A DNA stretch of 10,674 nucleotides from Thermoactinomyces sp. DSM 45891 (GTDB taxonomy: Bacteria; Bacillota; Bacilli; Thermoactinomycetales; Thermoactinomycetaceae). This document shows positions 5,017 through 10,674 of this stretch, piece by piece. Location of the stretch: contig NZ_FPJZ01000016.1 in NCBI RefSeq assembly GCF_900119485.1, positions 1 through 10,674 on the forward strand, given 5' to 3'. A program made the translations under genes and the position numbers. The notes beneath the pieces are model-generated. The model did not search any database, was not told the DNA's origin, and saw nothing but the letters and a program-made list of their open reading frames with translations. How positions within the stretch are numbered: position 1 is the stretch's first letter; each line of letters starts with the position of its first letter.

Positions 5017-6336
5017 TTACTTTGCTTCTGCTAGGTTTTCCTTTAACTGTGTTTTACTATGTTTTAAAATGCGACTCGTTACTTCATAGGCGGAGGTGAA
5101 GGATAGTTCGGAGAGTTGACCTTCTCCTTGACACCAATCCCCAGCAAACGATGCATTTGGTAGACTATAAAATTTTACTGGCATGAGTCGTTGGTCGTTG
5201 ATACATTTGATTTCTTGTACGGTTGCTTTTTTGGATAGGCGTTTGGCTACTAAGAGATCACGCCAACCAGCATAGTGCTTGTCGTATACGGCTTCAATGG
5301 CGGCCACTTTTTCATCGGCCTTCCCCTCAGCTATCTCTTTCTCATTTAGATAGGCAATCGCTTGTAGAAGTTGCCCACCTTCTGGAACACAGGTGTGATC
5401 ATAATGAGAAATATCAGTGATAAAAACACGTTCCTGCTTATGATAGATGTAAGTATATGGGCTTGGAATCCGTTTGCTTAAACCGAGGTCATATACCACC
5501 ACTTGGGTCGGTTTATACTGATTGTACTCGTCAAATAAAGATGCATATTTGGTTTCAGCAAACAAAGTAGCCAGATCTTTAGGTGGGATACAGAATACAA
5601 TTTGATCAGCGACATACTCGGAGCCTTCTTTGCCGAATAGCTTCGTGACTCGATTCTCCTCCATTTCTAGCTTGGAAATCTTTTCTTTGGTGATAATCTC
5701 CCCACCATTTGATTCAATGATGTTCGCAAATCCTTCTACGATTGACTGCCAGCCACCACCAATATAGGCAACGGCACGGTTGGTAGAGAATAGACGCTTA
5801 TAATACTGGAAGAAGAGTGGTGATGGAATCTTTTCGGATTCATTGGTAAAAAAGTTAGATGATGCTACTGTGAGTAATAAATCTCTAATTTGGGCGGGTT
5901 GGCTCTCTAAGTATTCCCCGATCAGGACTCCCTCTTCTCCCCGTTCAATGGAAGAAAGAGTTTTTGCGATTTCATAAGCAAAACGAACCTTATTGTTGGC
6001 ATCTAGTATTTTCGTTTTATACAAGCCCTCCAACGTGGCAGGCATAGGTGTAGTAAAAGAACCTAAATCATAATAAGCTTTGGAAGGTGTAAAGTCTTTC
6101 CAATCCACTTGAAGGTGAATTTCGCTTTCAAATTTGCGTAAGATGGATCGATCCCGTGCGTATATAGCATGGGCTCCAAAGTTAAAGTTAAACCCTTTCA
6201 TGGGAATCGTGATGGCACGACCGCCAAGCTTAGGTGCTTTTTCTAGTAGGGTAACTTGATAACCGTGATGTGCGAGTCGCGCAGCTGCAGACAGGCCAGC
6301 TAGACCTCCTCCAACTACTATTACTTTCTCCGGCAC
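5017..6336 (-). CDS. FAD-dependent oxidoreductase, phytoene desaturase/amine oxidase group, 439 aa
   Basis: A GTG at 6345 sits against the AGGAGA ribosome binding site (6346-6351), so the GTG at 6336, 9 nt away, is the likelier start. The N-terminus has the dinucleotide-binding fold VIVVGGGLAGLSAA (Gly9, Gly11, Gly14), the ribose-binding Glu32 in LLEK and the LGGR motif (37-40). The C-terminal FAD motif NASFAGDWCQGEGQ (about 394-407) completes the COG1233-type layout. The middle has the substrate-binding region (FTTPMPATLEGLYK...). By family it would dehydrogenate, isomerise or oxidise a hydrophobic or amine substrate with FAD; substrate is unknown. There is no carotenoid synthesis gene nearby, so a crtI/crtN name is not justified. 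No signal peptide or anchor is seen. It is divergent from the WbsX-like gene. Confidence 0.85.
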   Translation of the reverse strand: MPEKVIVVGGGLAGLSAAARLAHHGYQVTLLEKAPKLGGRAITIPMKGFNFNFGAHAIYARDRSILRKFESEIHLQVDWKDFTPSKAYYDLGSFTTPMPATLEGLYKTKILDANNKVRFAYEIAKTLSSIERGEEGVLIGEYLESQPAQIRDLLLTVASSNFFTNESEKIPSPLFFQYYKRLFSTNRAVAYIGGGWQSIVEGFANIIESNGGEIITKEKISKLEMEENRVTKLFGKEGSEYVADQIVFCIPPKDLATLFAETKYASLFDEYNQYKPTQVVVYDLGLSKRIPSPYTYIYHKQERVFITDISHYDHTCVPEGGQLLQAIAYLNEKEIAEGKADEKVAAIEAVYDKHYAGWRDLLVAKRLSKKATVQEIKCINDQRLMPVKFYSLPNASFAGDWCQGEGQLSELSFTSAYEVTSRILKHSKTQLKENLAEAK

Positions 6337-6420
6337 AACAAACACTCTCCTCTATTAAAAGCGATTACACTTTTTGTTTTCATTTGAAGATATATACAAA
6401 ATTCATTTTCATCATCTTCT

Positions 6421-6518
6421 ATTGTAACAATTTGTGAGACGATGAGGTAGTGTTCATGATATGTTCGAAAATTTCGCTTTATTTTAGAACAATAGGCTAC
6501 ATGATATAGTAAATATCA
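6421..6518. promoter_or_regulatory. Divergent regulatory region with three short palindromes
   Basis: Between the two divergent genes lie ATTGT-A-ACAAT (6421-6431), CGAAA-A-TTTCG (6466-6476) and TGATAT-AGTAA-ATATCA (6502-6518). CATGATAT also occurs twice directly (6454-6461, 6500-6507). The last palindrome covers TATAGT (6505-6510), the best -10 for the plus-strand gene, with a poor -35 (TTTTAG) 17 nt upstream. They may be binding sites for regulators of one or both genes; identity is unknown. Confidence 0.4.
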
Positions 6519-6559
6519 CGAAACTACATAATGAACTAAATAGAGAAAGGATGATTTGG

Positions 6560-7678
6560 ATGAATCTGTCTTCTGCGGGGGAACCGAAAGTAATCGCCCT
6601 CTATCTACCTCAATTTCATCGTGTTATAGAAAATGATATGTGGTGGGGAGAAGGTTTTACCGAGTGGACGAATACCCGCAAAGCAACCCCGTTATTTCCC
6701 GGGCATTATCAACCGAGGGAACCACTAAATGATTTTTACTACGATTTAACAGATCCAGATGCGAGAAAATGGCAAGCAGATATTGCGAAGGAACATGGGG
6801 TATTTGGTTTTTGCTATTATCATTATTGGTTTAAAGGAAAAATGTTACTAGAGACCCCGCTAAATGAAGTGCTACGTTTAGGAGAACCAGATTTTCCTTT
6901 CTGTCTTTCGTGGGCAAATGAAACGTGGAGTCGTAGGTGGAATGGAGCAGATCAAGATATATTAATGGCTCAAGAGTATGGGGATGAGGAGGACTGGAAA
7001 GAGCATTTTGATTATCTAGTACAAGCCTTTAAAGACCCCAGATATATTTGTATCGATCATAAACCCCTCTTTACTATTTATCGTGCCGGCGATATCCCAC
7101 GTTATCGTGAGATGTTATCCTATTGGACTGAATTGGCGAAGCAACACGGATTTGAGGGGATTTACTTCGTAGAGACGGTATCGGGAAGGCCACCGTTTAA
7201 GGAGTTGGATGGCTTTGATGCTACTTTCGAGTTTGAGCCTACTTATACGTTGGCATGGGATCGAGCGAATCGAAATGAGATCATTAGACAAGCTCCATCC
7301 TATCAAAACCCTAAAAAATCCTTCCACTTGTACGATTATGATGGTATGTGGGATCGGATTTTAAAACGTAATCCGGACAGAGGAGAGAAAAAAACGATTT
7401 TAGGTGCCTTTGTGGATTGGGACAATTCTGCGAGGGTGGGGGAGCGTGCTTCCGCATTCACGATTTCAGATAGTACACCTAAAAAGTTTGGGAACCATAT
7501 GGCTAGGCAATTGGAGAGAGCGAAACAAATCGGAAGTCCCTTTGTTTTTGTAAATGCGTGGAATGAGTGGGCAGAGGGTACTTATCTTGAACCAGATAAG
7601 AAGTATGGGCACGGGTATTTGGAGGAGTTAAAGCGAGCAGTCGGACAAGCCAGTGGAAAGAAAAAACAGCCTAGATAA
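6560..7678 (+). CDS. WbsX-like glycan-processing protein (GH99-like/Glyco_tran_WbsX), 372 aa
   Basis: The frame starts at ATG 6551, but ATG 6560 is 8 nt behind AAAGGA and is preferred. The WbsX-family pattern is clear: VIALYLPQFH (11-20), WWGEGFTEWTN (28-38), HYQPREPL (49-56), the YYHYWF block (86-91), WANETW (118-123) and near the end NAWNEWAEGTYLEPD (332-346). These aromatic- and acid-rich motifs mark a TIM-barrel related to glycoside hydrolase 99-type proteins that occur in polysaccharide and O-antigen loci. It probably acts on cell-surface glycans, but as hydrolase or transferase cannot be told. No signal peptide or membrane segment is seen, so it would be cytoplasmic. Its TAA is one base from the convergent ccdC stop. 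Confidence 0.88.
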   Translation: MNLSSAGEPKVIALYLPQFHRVIENDMWWGEGFTEWTNTRKATPLFPGHYQPREPLNDFYYDLTDPDARKWQADIAKEHGVFGFCYYHYWFKGKMLLETPLNEVLRLGEPDFPFCLSWANETWSRRWNGADQDILMAQEYGDEEDWKEHFDYLVQAFKDPRYICIDHKPLFTIYRAGDIPRYREMLSYWTELAKQHGFEGIYFVETVSGRPPFKELDGFDATFEFEPTYTLAWDRANRNEIIRQAPSYQNPKKSFHLYDYDGMWDRILKRNPDRGEKKTILGAFVDWDNSARVGERASAFTISDSTPKKFGNHMARQLERAKQIGSPFVFVNAWNEWAEGTYLEPDKKYGHGYLEELKRAVGQASGKKKQPR

Positions 7679-7692
7679 CTTACTCTAGGCTG
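7660..7692 (-). terminator. Terminator of ccdC embedded in both stop codons
   Basis: CAGCCTAGA (7667-7675) and TCTAGGCTG (7684-7692) form a perfect 9-bp stem with an 8-nt loop. The loop holds the TAA of the WbsX-like gene and the TAA of ccdC. Read leftwards the hairpin is followed by six T (7666-7661), a Rho-independent terminator for ccdC. Read rightwards there is no U-run, so it would not be a classical terminator for the plus-strand gene. Confidence 0.75.
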
Positions 7693-8204
7693 AGCGATGG
7701 AACGGAGATGGAAGAAGAGTCCGTAAGGGTTTTTTCTACCTTCTTATATTTTCGATACATTGCGATCCGCCAAGGTAGCAACATCCCGAATGCGAGGATA
7801 AAGAAAATGCCAGCTGTTTGAGGGATGCTAATGTGTTGTTCAATGTAATTGTGTAGTGAAAGTCGGATCACTAGTAAAGTAACGATAATCACTAAAAATG
7901 CTTTCGATCGCTTCAGATAGATTTCATTGTTTTGAATTTGAAAGTTGGACGTGAGGATGAGTGGAATCGCTAGAAAGATGAAACCACATATAAAAGCAAT
8001 GAGCGCCCAGCTCCATGGAATTCTGGTAAATGGAAATAAAAACATAGCAAATCCAGTGCTCATCCCAAGAGGGGGGATAAGGATTTTCTTTGCTGATGTA
8101 GGTTTTTTCGTAGCACGAATTCTGATGATCATTACAGTACATGCCATTACAACTAGAGCAATGGTTGTCATGATATGTACATTAAAAGGAATGAACTGTT
8201 CCAT
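7680..8204 (-). CDS. ccdC: CcdC-family membrane protein (DUF1453), 174 aa
   Basis: ATG at 8204 is 9 nt behind AAGGAGG. The sequence matches what I recall of Bacillus CcdC: after a first helix, the motifs KKILIPPLGMSTGFAMFLFP, then a third helix, the YLKRSKAFLVI segment, and AFGMLLPWRIAMYRKYKK near the end. Five membrane helices are seen, with a polar C-terminal tail (KVEKTLTDSSSIS...). CcdC was named for its location with cytochrome c biogenesis gene ccdA in Bacillus, but its own function is not proven, and no ccdA is next to it here. No strong promoter is seen upstream. The last three codons form part of its own terminator hairpin. Confidence 0.85.
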   Translation of the reverse strand: MEQFIPFNVHIMTTIALVVMACTVMIIRIRATKKPTSAKKILIPPLGMSTGFAMFLFPFTRIPWSWALIAFICGFIFLAIPLILTSNFQIQNNEIYLKRSKAFLVIIVTLLVIRLSLHNYIEQHISIPQTAGIFFILAFGMLLPWRIAMYRKYKKVEKTLTDSSSISVPSLSLE

Positions 8205-8265
8205 GACCGAAGCCCTCCTTCATTACAGGAAAACGCTAACACAAAAATTTTTGAAAGTAAACCGC

Positions 8266-8294
8266 TTGACTATAGCATATAGTTAAATCATAAT
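8266..8294 (+). promoter_or_regulatory. Upstream promoter (P1) of trpS with palindrome
   Basis: TTGACT (8266-8271), 17-nt spacer, CATAAT (8289-8294) is a good sigma-A promoter. A perfect palindrome ACTATA-GCA-TATAGT (8269-8283) covers the last part of the -35 and the spacer, so a regulator could bind here. It lies about 55 nt upstream of a second promoter. It may drive trpS, or work only weakly. Confidence 0.5.
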
Positions 8295-8321
8295 GGCTAT
8301 ACCTATATTGTAAGTGTTAAA

Positions 8322-8351
8322 TTGACATCTTAAACCTATTTTACATATAAA
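8322..8351 (+). promoter_or_regulatory. Main sigma-A promoter (P2) of trpS
   Basis: Perfect -35 TTGACA (8322-8327) and -10 TATAAA (8346-8351) with an 18-nt spacer. Transcription would start at about 8358, just before the T-box leader, which is the expected distance. Confidence 0.75.
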
Positions 8352-8357
8352 TAATGA

Positions 8358-8597
8358 AATGCGATGAAGAAGAAGAGTACCCAAGGAAGGATTGTGCAGA
8401 GAGTTGATGGCCGGTGAAAATCAACCAATTCCCTTGGTGAATGGACTTCTGAGCAGTACTGTGAACAGGTAACCTCATTAGCAGATAACCGGCGGAATCC
8501 GTTACGATTCATGAGAGCACGATGTTTGTTTAGTTATGCATTGTGAACTAGGGTGGTACCGCGAGAAAAGCTCGTCCCTTTGAGGACGGGCTTTTTG
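8358..8597 (+). ncRNA. tRNA-Trp-responsive T-box leader with UGG specifier
   Basis: Contains the conserved T-box sequence AGGGTGGTACCGCG (8550-8563). Upstream is a Stem I region with the usual AGAGAG and GGTGAAAATC elements (about 8398-8422) and the specifier context GAATGGACTTCTGAGC. The specifier codon is TGG (8442-8444), i.e. tryptophan, matching the trpS gene it controls. Behind it comes a terminator: AGCTCGTCC (8569-8577) pairs with GGACGGGCT (8584-8592) and is followed by TTTTT. Uncharged tRNA-Trp should bind Stem I and the TGGT bulge, stabilise the antiterminator and allow trpS transcription. 5' end position is estimated from the promoter. Confidence 0.93.
8567..8596 (+). terminator. 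Regulated terminator of the T-box leader
   Basis: Stem AGCTCGTCC / GGACGGGCT (one G-U pair) followed by TTTTT at 8592-8596. Its left arm overlaps the antiterminator alternative made with the T-box sequence, as usual for this riboswitch class. Confidence 0.85.
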
Positions 8598-8625
8598 TGT
8601 TGATTTAGAAAAGGAGATGATTGAG

Positions 8626-9612
8626 TTGAAGTGTGTATTTAGTGGCGTGAAACCGACAGGGATTATCACATTAGGGAACTATCTAGGTGCAATTAAGCGA
8701 TTTGTTGATGTTCAAGACGAAGCGGAGGAAAATTTCTATTCTGTGGTAGATCTTCATGCACTCACAGTCGCACAGGATCCCAAAGAAATGTACGAGAACA
8801 CATTAAATATAGCGGCTGTTTATCTAGCGGTAGGATTAGATCCTCGCAAAGCCACTCTTTTTGTCCAATCTCATGTACCTGCTCATGCTGAAGCTTCATG
8901 GATGCTAACTTGCTTATCCCGAATGGGTGAACTGAACCGGATGACACAGTTTAAAGATAAGGGAAGGGGGTCTGATAGCGCAGGAGTTGGTTTATTTACG
9001 TATCCAGTCCTAATGGCTGCAGATGTTTTACTCTACCAGACGACTCATGTACCTGTTGGAGAGGACCAAAAACAACATCTTGAATTAACTCGTGACCTAG
9101 CTGAGCGATTTAACCGTGATTACGGAGAAATATTTGTTATGCCGGAACCATTGATCGCAGAAGTAGGAGCTCGTATTATGGGGCTACAAAATCCAGAGAA
9201 AAAGATGTCTAAGAGCGATGATAGTGACGCTAACTACATCACCTTGATGGATACGCCTAAAGAGATCGAGAAGAAAATCAAGCGGGCGGTAACAGACTCC
9301 GAAAATGCGATTTATTTTGATGAAGAGAATAAACCAGGGGTAAGCAATCTGCTTTCGATTCAAAGTGTGCTTACAGGCGAGGATATGGATCGCATTGTCC
9401 AATCTTACGAAGGTTTGGGATACGGGGCATTAAAGAAAAATCTCATTGAACTTACAGTGGATCACTTAACGCCAATTCAGCAACGCTACCAAGAAATTCG
9501 CCAATCAGAGGAGTTATCGAATATCTTACGTCATGGAGCCGAACATGCAGAAGCAGTAGCGGGTGGGACGTTAAGAAAAATGAAAAATGCTCTCGGTTTA
9601 GTCCGTTTGTAG
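8626..9612 (+). CDS. trpS: Tryptophanyl-tRNA synthetase, 328 aa
   Basis: The longest frame begins ATG at 8617, but that codon directly touches AAGGAG (8611-8616). TTG at 8626 has 9-nt spacing and gives MKCVFSGVKPTGIITLGNYL, which lines up with the N-terminus I recall for Bacillus TrpS (MK..FSG..P.G..TLGNY). The class I signature is the HIGH-like GNYLG (17-21) and KMSKS (193-197). Also present are the family blocks MTQFKDK, TYPVLMAADVLLY and PVGEDQKQHLELTRDLAERF. It charges tRNA-Trp with tryptophan in the cytoplasm. Length is as expected for the Bacillus type. Expression is controlled by the T-box leader, so it should rise when tryptophan is limiting. It is a single-gene transcript ending at a hairpin terminator. 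Confidence 0.97.
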   Translation: MKCVFSGVKPTGIITLGNYLGAIKRFVDVQDEAEENFYSVVDLHALTVAQDPKEMYENTLNIAAVYLAVGLDPRKATLFVQSHVPAHAEASWMLTCLSRMGELNRMTQFKDKGRGSDSAGVGLFTYPVLMAADVLLYQTTHVPVGEDQKQHLELTRDLAERFNRDYGEIFVMPEPLIAEVGARIMGLQNPEKKMSKSDDSDANYITLMDTPKEIEKKIKRAVTDSENAIYFDEENKPGVSNLLSIQSVLTGEDMDRIVQSYEGLGYGALKKNLIELTVDHLTPIQQRYQEIRQSEELSNILRHGAEHAEAVAGGTLRKMKNALGLVRL

Positions 9613-9626
9613 GATAATACATCGAA

Positions 9627-9663
9627 ACAGCCACATGTTTAAATACGTGTGGCTGTCTGTTTT
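9627..9663 (+). terminator. Rho-independent terminator of trpS
   Basis: ACAGCCACATGT (9627-9638) pairs with ACGTGTGGCTGT (9645-9656), with one G-T wobble and a 6-nt loop, followed by CTGTTTT (9657-9663). It lies 14 nt after the trpS stop. Confidence 0.85.
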
Positions 9664-9923
9664 AACAAATTTCCTTCTTATTAAAATAAGACGATTTGTT
9701 TTCGCCAGTTTTGATGTTCTTCTTCGGATAGGAAGGTTCGTTTGGGAATAATGACTGCACAGTTTTTCTGCGTATTACGATTATATTTGGCCTACGCGCA
9801 ATCGCAAAAGATGTCTCTCCATGTGGATGAGTCATTTTTTTATATACATAGAGAAGCCTACCCATCATAAATAATCCAAACAAACATACCTATAGTAAGA
9901 ATATTTATTTAAGGAGGTATACC
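9664..9923 (+). promoter_or_regulatory. 260-bp non-coding region before the collagen-like gene
   Basis: No gene is supported with confidence. Its right end (about 9880-9923) is AT-rich with ACATACCTATA and a strong AAGGAGG (9911-9917) before the ATG. Genes of this protein type are usually transcribed in the mother cell late in sporulation by sigma-K, whose -10 is CATAnnnTA. CATACCTATA (9885-9894) is close to it but the spacing is off by one, so the promoter is only suggested. Confidence 0.35.
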
Positions 9924-10674
9924 ATGTCCCAAGCAAATATACCTAATATTTCACCGAATATAAGCATTACAAGAGAAGATGCAGTGAATCTTCTATTATC
10001 ATCGATTGCATTAGAAGAGTTAGGCTTAAGTCATATCATTAACGCCGAGGGTGAAAAGCTACAATACGTTCTCGGAACGCTCCCTGGAGTCTCAACATCC
10101 TTTCAACCCACGATTAGCGATTTACTTACGATCAATAATAGCGTTCGCGACACGATTAATGTAATCGGGAAGAAAGAATGGATCCTAAATGAGAAGCTAG
10201 AAAATGTGTTAAACACAGATGTTACAAGAGGTCCCACGGGATCGGCAGGTGCCACAGGGCCCACAGGTCCATCTGGAGGACCCCCCGGACCAGCAGGCGC
10301 TACTGGGCCTCAAGGGCCAGCAGGGCCCACGGGGGCGATTGGAGCCACAGGAGGCACAGGACCTCAAGGGCCGACGGGACCTCAAGGGCCGACGGGAACT
10401 TTTGTTACAGGTGATTTCTTATTTGTAGTTCAAGGAAACTCAGGCGCGGACGGAACAGTTCTACTTAGCTTTGGAGATACACTCAACTTTATATCTGATA
10501 CGTTAGAAATCACGGTAACGCCTGGTTCTGCCATCGTAAAACTAGAAGTACCTACCGGCGCTAACGGAGCTACGGGAGCTACCGGGCCTCAAGGACCGAC
10601 GGGTGCGGATGGTGCAGACGGCGCTACAGGACCTCAAGGAGATACCGGGCCTCAAGGACCGACGGGCGCGGATG
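9924..10674 (+). CDS. Collagen-like spore-surface protein (5' part, cut by window edge)
   Basis: ATG at 9924, 6 nt behind AAGGAGG. The first ~100 residues are a non-collagenous domain: MSQANIPNISPNISITRED, then AVNLLLSSIALEELGLSHI and NAEGEKLQYVLGTLPG, a pattern I know from spore coat/exosporium proteins of Bacillus relatives. Residues 103-157 are 18 Gly-X-Y triplets (GPT, GAT, GPQ types), with one extra Gly after the fifth triplet that shifts the phase (GPS-G-GPP). A 54-residue non-collagen stretch (158-211, TFVTGDFLFVVQGNSGADG... EITVTPGSAIVKLEVPT) interrupts the collagen. A second tract starts at 212 and runs off the edge (13 triplets visible). Threonine-rich triplets may be glycosylated. 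By family such proteins form triple-helical filaments on the spore surface. DNA repeats in the tract and higher GC than the flanks are visible. No C-terminal domain is seen. Confidence 0.88.
   Translation, partial: MSQANIPNISPNISITREDAVNLLLSSIALEELGLSHIINAEGEKLQYVLGTLPGVSTSFQPTISDLLTINNSVRDTINVIGKKEWILNEKLENVLNTDVTRGPTGSAGATGPTGPSGGPPGPAGATGPQGPAGPTGAIGATGGTGPQGPTGPQGPTGTFVTGDFLFVVQGNSGADGTVLLSFGDTLNFISDTLEITVTPGSAIVKLEVPTGANGATGATGPQGPTGADGADGATGPQGDTGPQGPTGAD
10230..10674 (+). repeat. Imperfect 18- to 60-bp repeats encoding Gly-X-Y triplets
   Basis: Within the collagen-like gene, units such as CCTCAAGGGCCGACGGGA recur in tandem (about 10369-10398). A longer unit (GGGCCTCAAGGACCGACGGG plus GCGGATG) recurs 60 nt apart (near 10587 and 10647). 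Such tracts change length by slippage or recombination and may be misassembled. Confidence 0.75.

Noticed and set aside
5017..6336. Naming the oxidoreductase as a carotenoid desaturase (crtN/crtI)
   Set aside because: The fold fits, but no phytoene or squalene synthase gene is near, and motifs visible do not fix the substrate.
7945..8286. 113-codon plus-strand open frame antisense to ccdC
   Set aside because: It lies on the opposite strand of a well-recognised CcdC-family gene, has no ribosome binding site, and runs through the trpS promoter area.
9662..9883. 73-codon minus-strand open frame
   Set aside because: It starts with TTG without a Shine-Dalgarno, overlaps the trpS terminator tail and shows no recognisable domain.
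10219..10428. 69-codon plus-strand frame in the collagen-like gene
   Set aside because: It is the shifted frame of the Gly-X-Y repeats; the frame from ATG 9924 explains the sequence and stays open to the edge.
10230..10674. CRISPR-like repeat array
   Set aside because: The repeats are in phase with Gly-X-Y codons and have no unique spacers of constant length.
1..10674. tRNA or rRNA genes, or an attachment site in a tRNA
   Set aside because: No tRNA-like cloverleaf with CCA or GGTTCGA-type T-arm, and no rRNA segment, was seen on either strand; the T-box leader is the only structured RNA supported.

Overview
The window looks like part of a spore-forming, low-GC Bacillota (order Bacillales) genome. 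Signs are strong AGGAGG-type ribosome binding sites, frequent TTG/GTG starts, a tRNA-Trp T-box leader before trpS, a CcdC-family membrane protein, and a collagen-like protein with the N-terminal domain usual in Bacillus-type spore-surface proteins. I cannot name the genus. Thermoactinomycetaceae, Brevibacillus/Paenibacillus-like or Bacillus-like hosts are all possible.

Positions 1-2505 look like the control end and early operon of an integrative conjugative element, plasmid or prophage. A repressor of the ImmR/XRE type reads rightwards (2119-2505). A leftward operon starts from a near-consensus sigma-A promoter (2000-2028): an excisionase-like HTH protein, a 61-aa protein, a 77-aa double-CxxC protein, a short SSB, a 47-aa protein, a charged coiled-coil protein, and a membrane protein cut by the window edge. 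Several of these genes overlap by 4 nt or share stop codon and ribosome binding site. A 14-bp inverted repeat with one mismatch (2003-2016 / 2044-2057) lies between the divergent promoters and is the best operator candidate. No integrase or ImmA-type protease follows the repressor.

Positions 2502-4300 look like a join or accessory cassette. They hold a small leftward gene (54 aa) preceded by the apparent tail of a truncated gene, then a two-gene rightward unit: an XRE regulator with a large C-terminal sensor-like domain, and a zinc-ribbon Nudix hydrolase whose Nudix box departs from consensus at two positions.

Positions 4368-10674 look more like ordinary chromosome: a multi-pass membrane protein, a strong bidirectional terminator, an FAD-dependent oxidoreductase of the phytoene desaturase/amine oxidase group, a divergent WbsX-like glycan protein, convergent ccdC (whose terminator hairpin contains both genes' stop codons), trpS under tandem promoters and a T-box with a UGG specifier, a terminator, and the 5' part of a collagen-like spore-surface gene that runs off the right edge.

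All calls rest on reading the sequence and recognising motifs; no database search was possible. Starts were often moved from the longest frame to the codon best placed behind a Shine-Dalgarno sequence.
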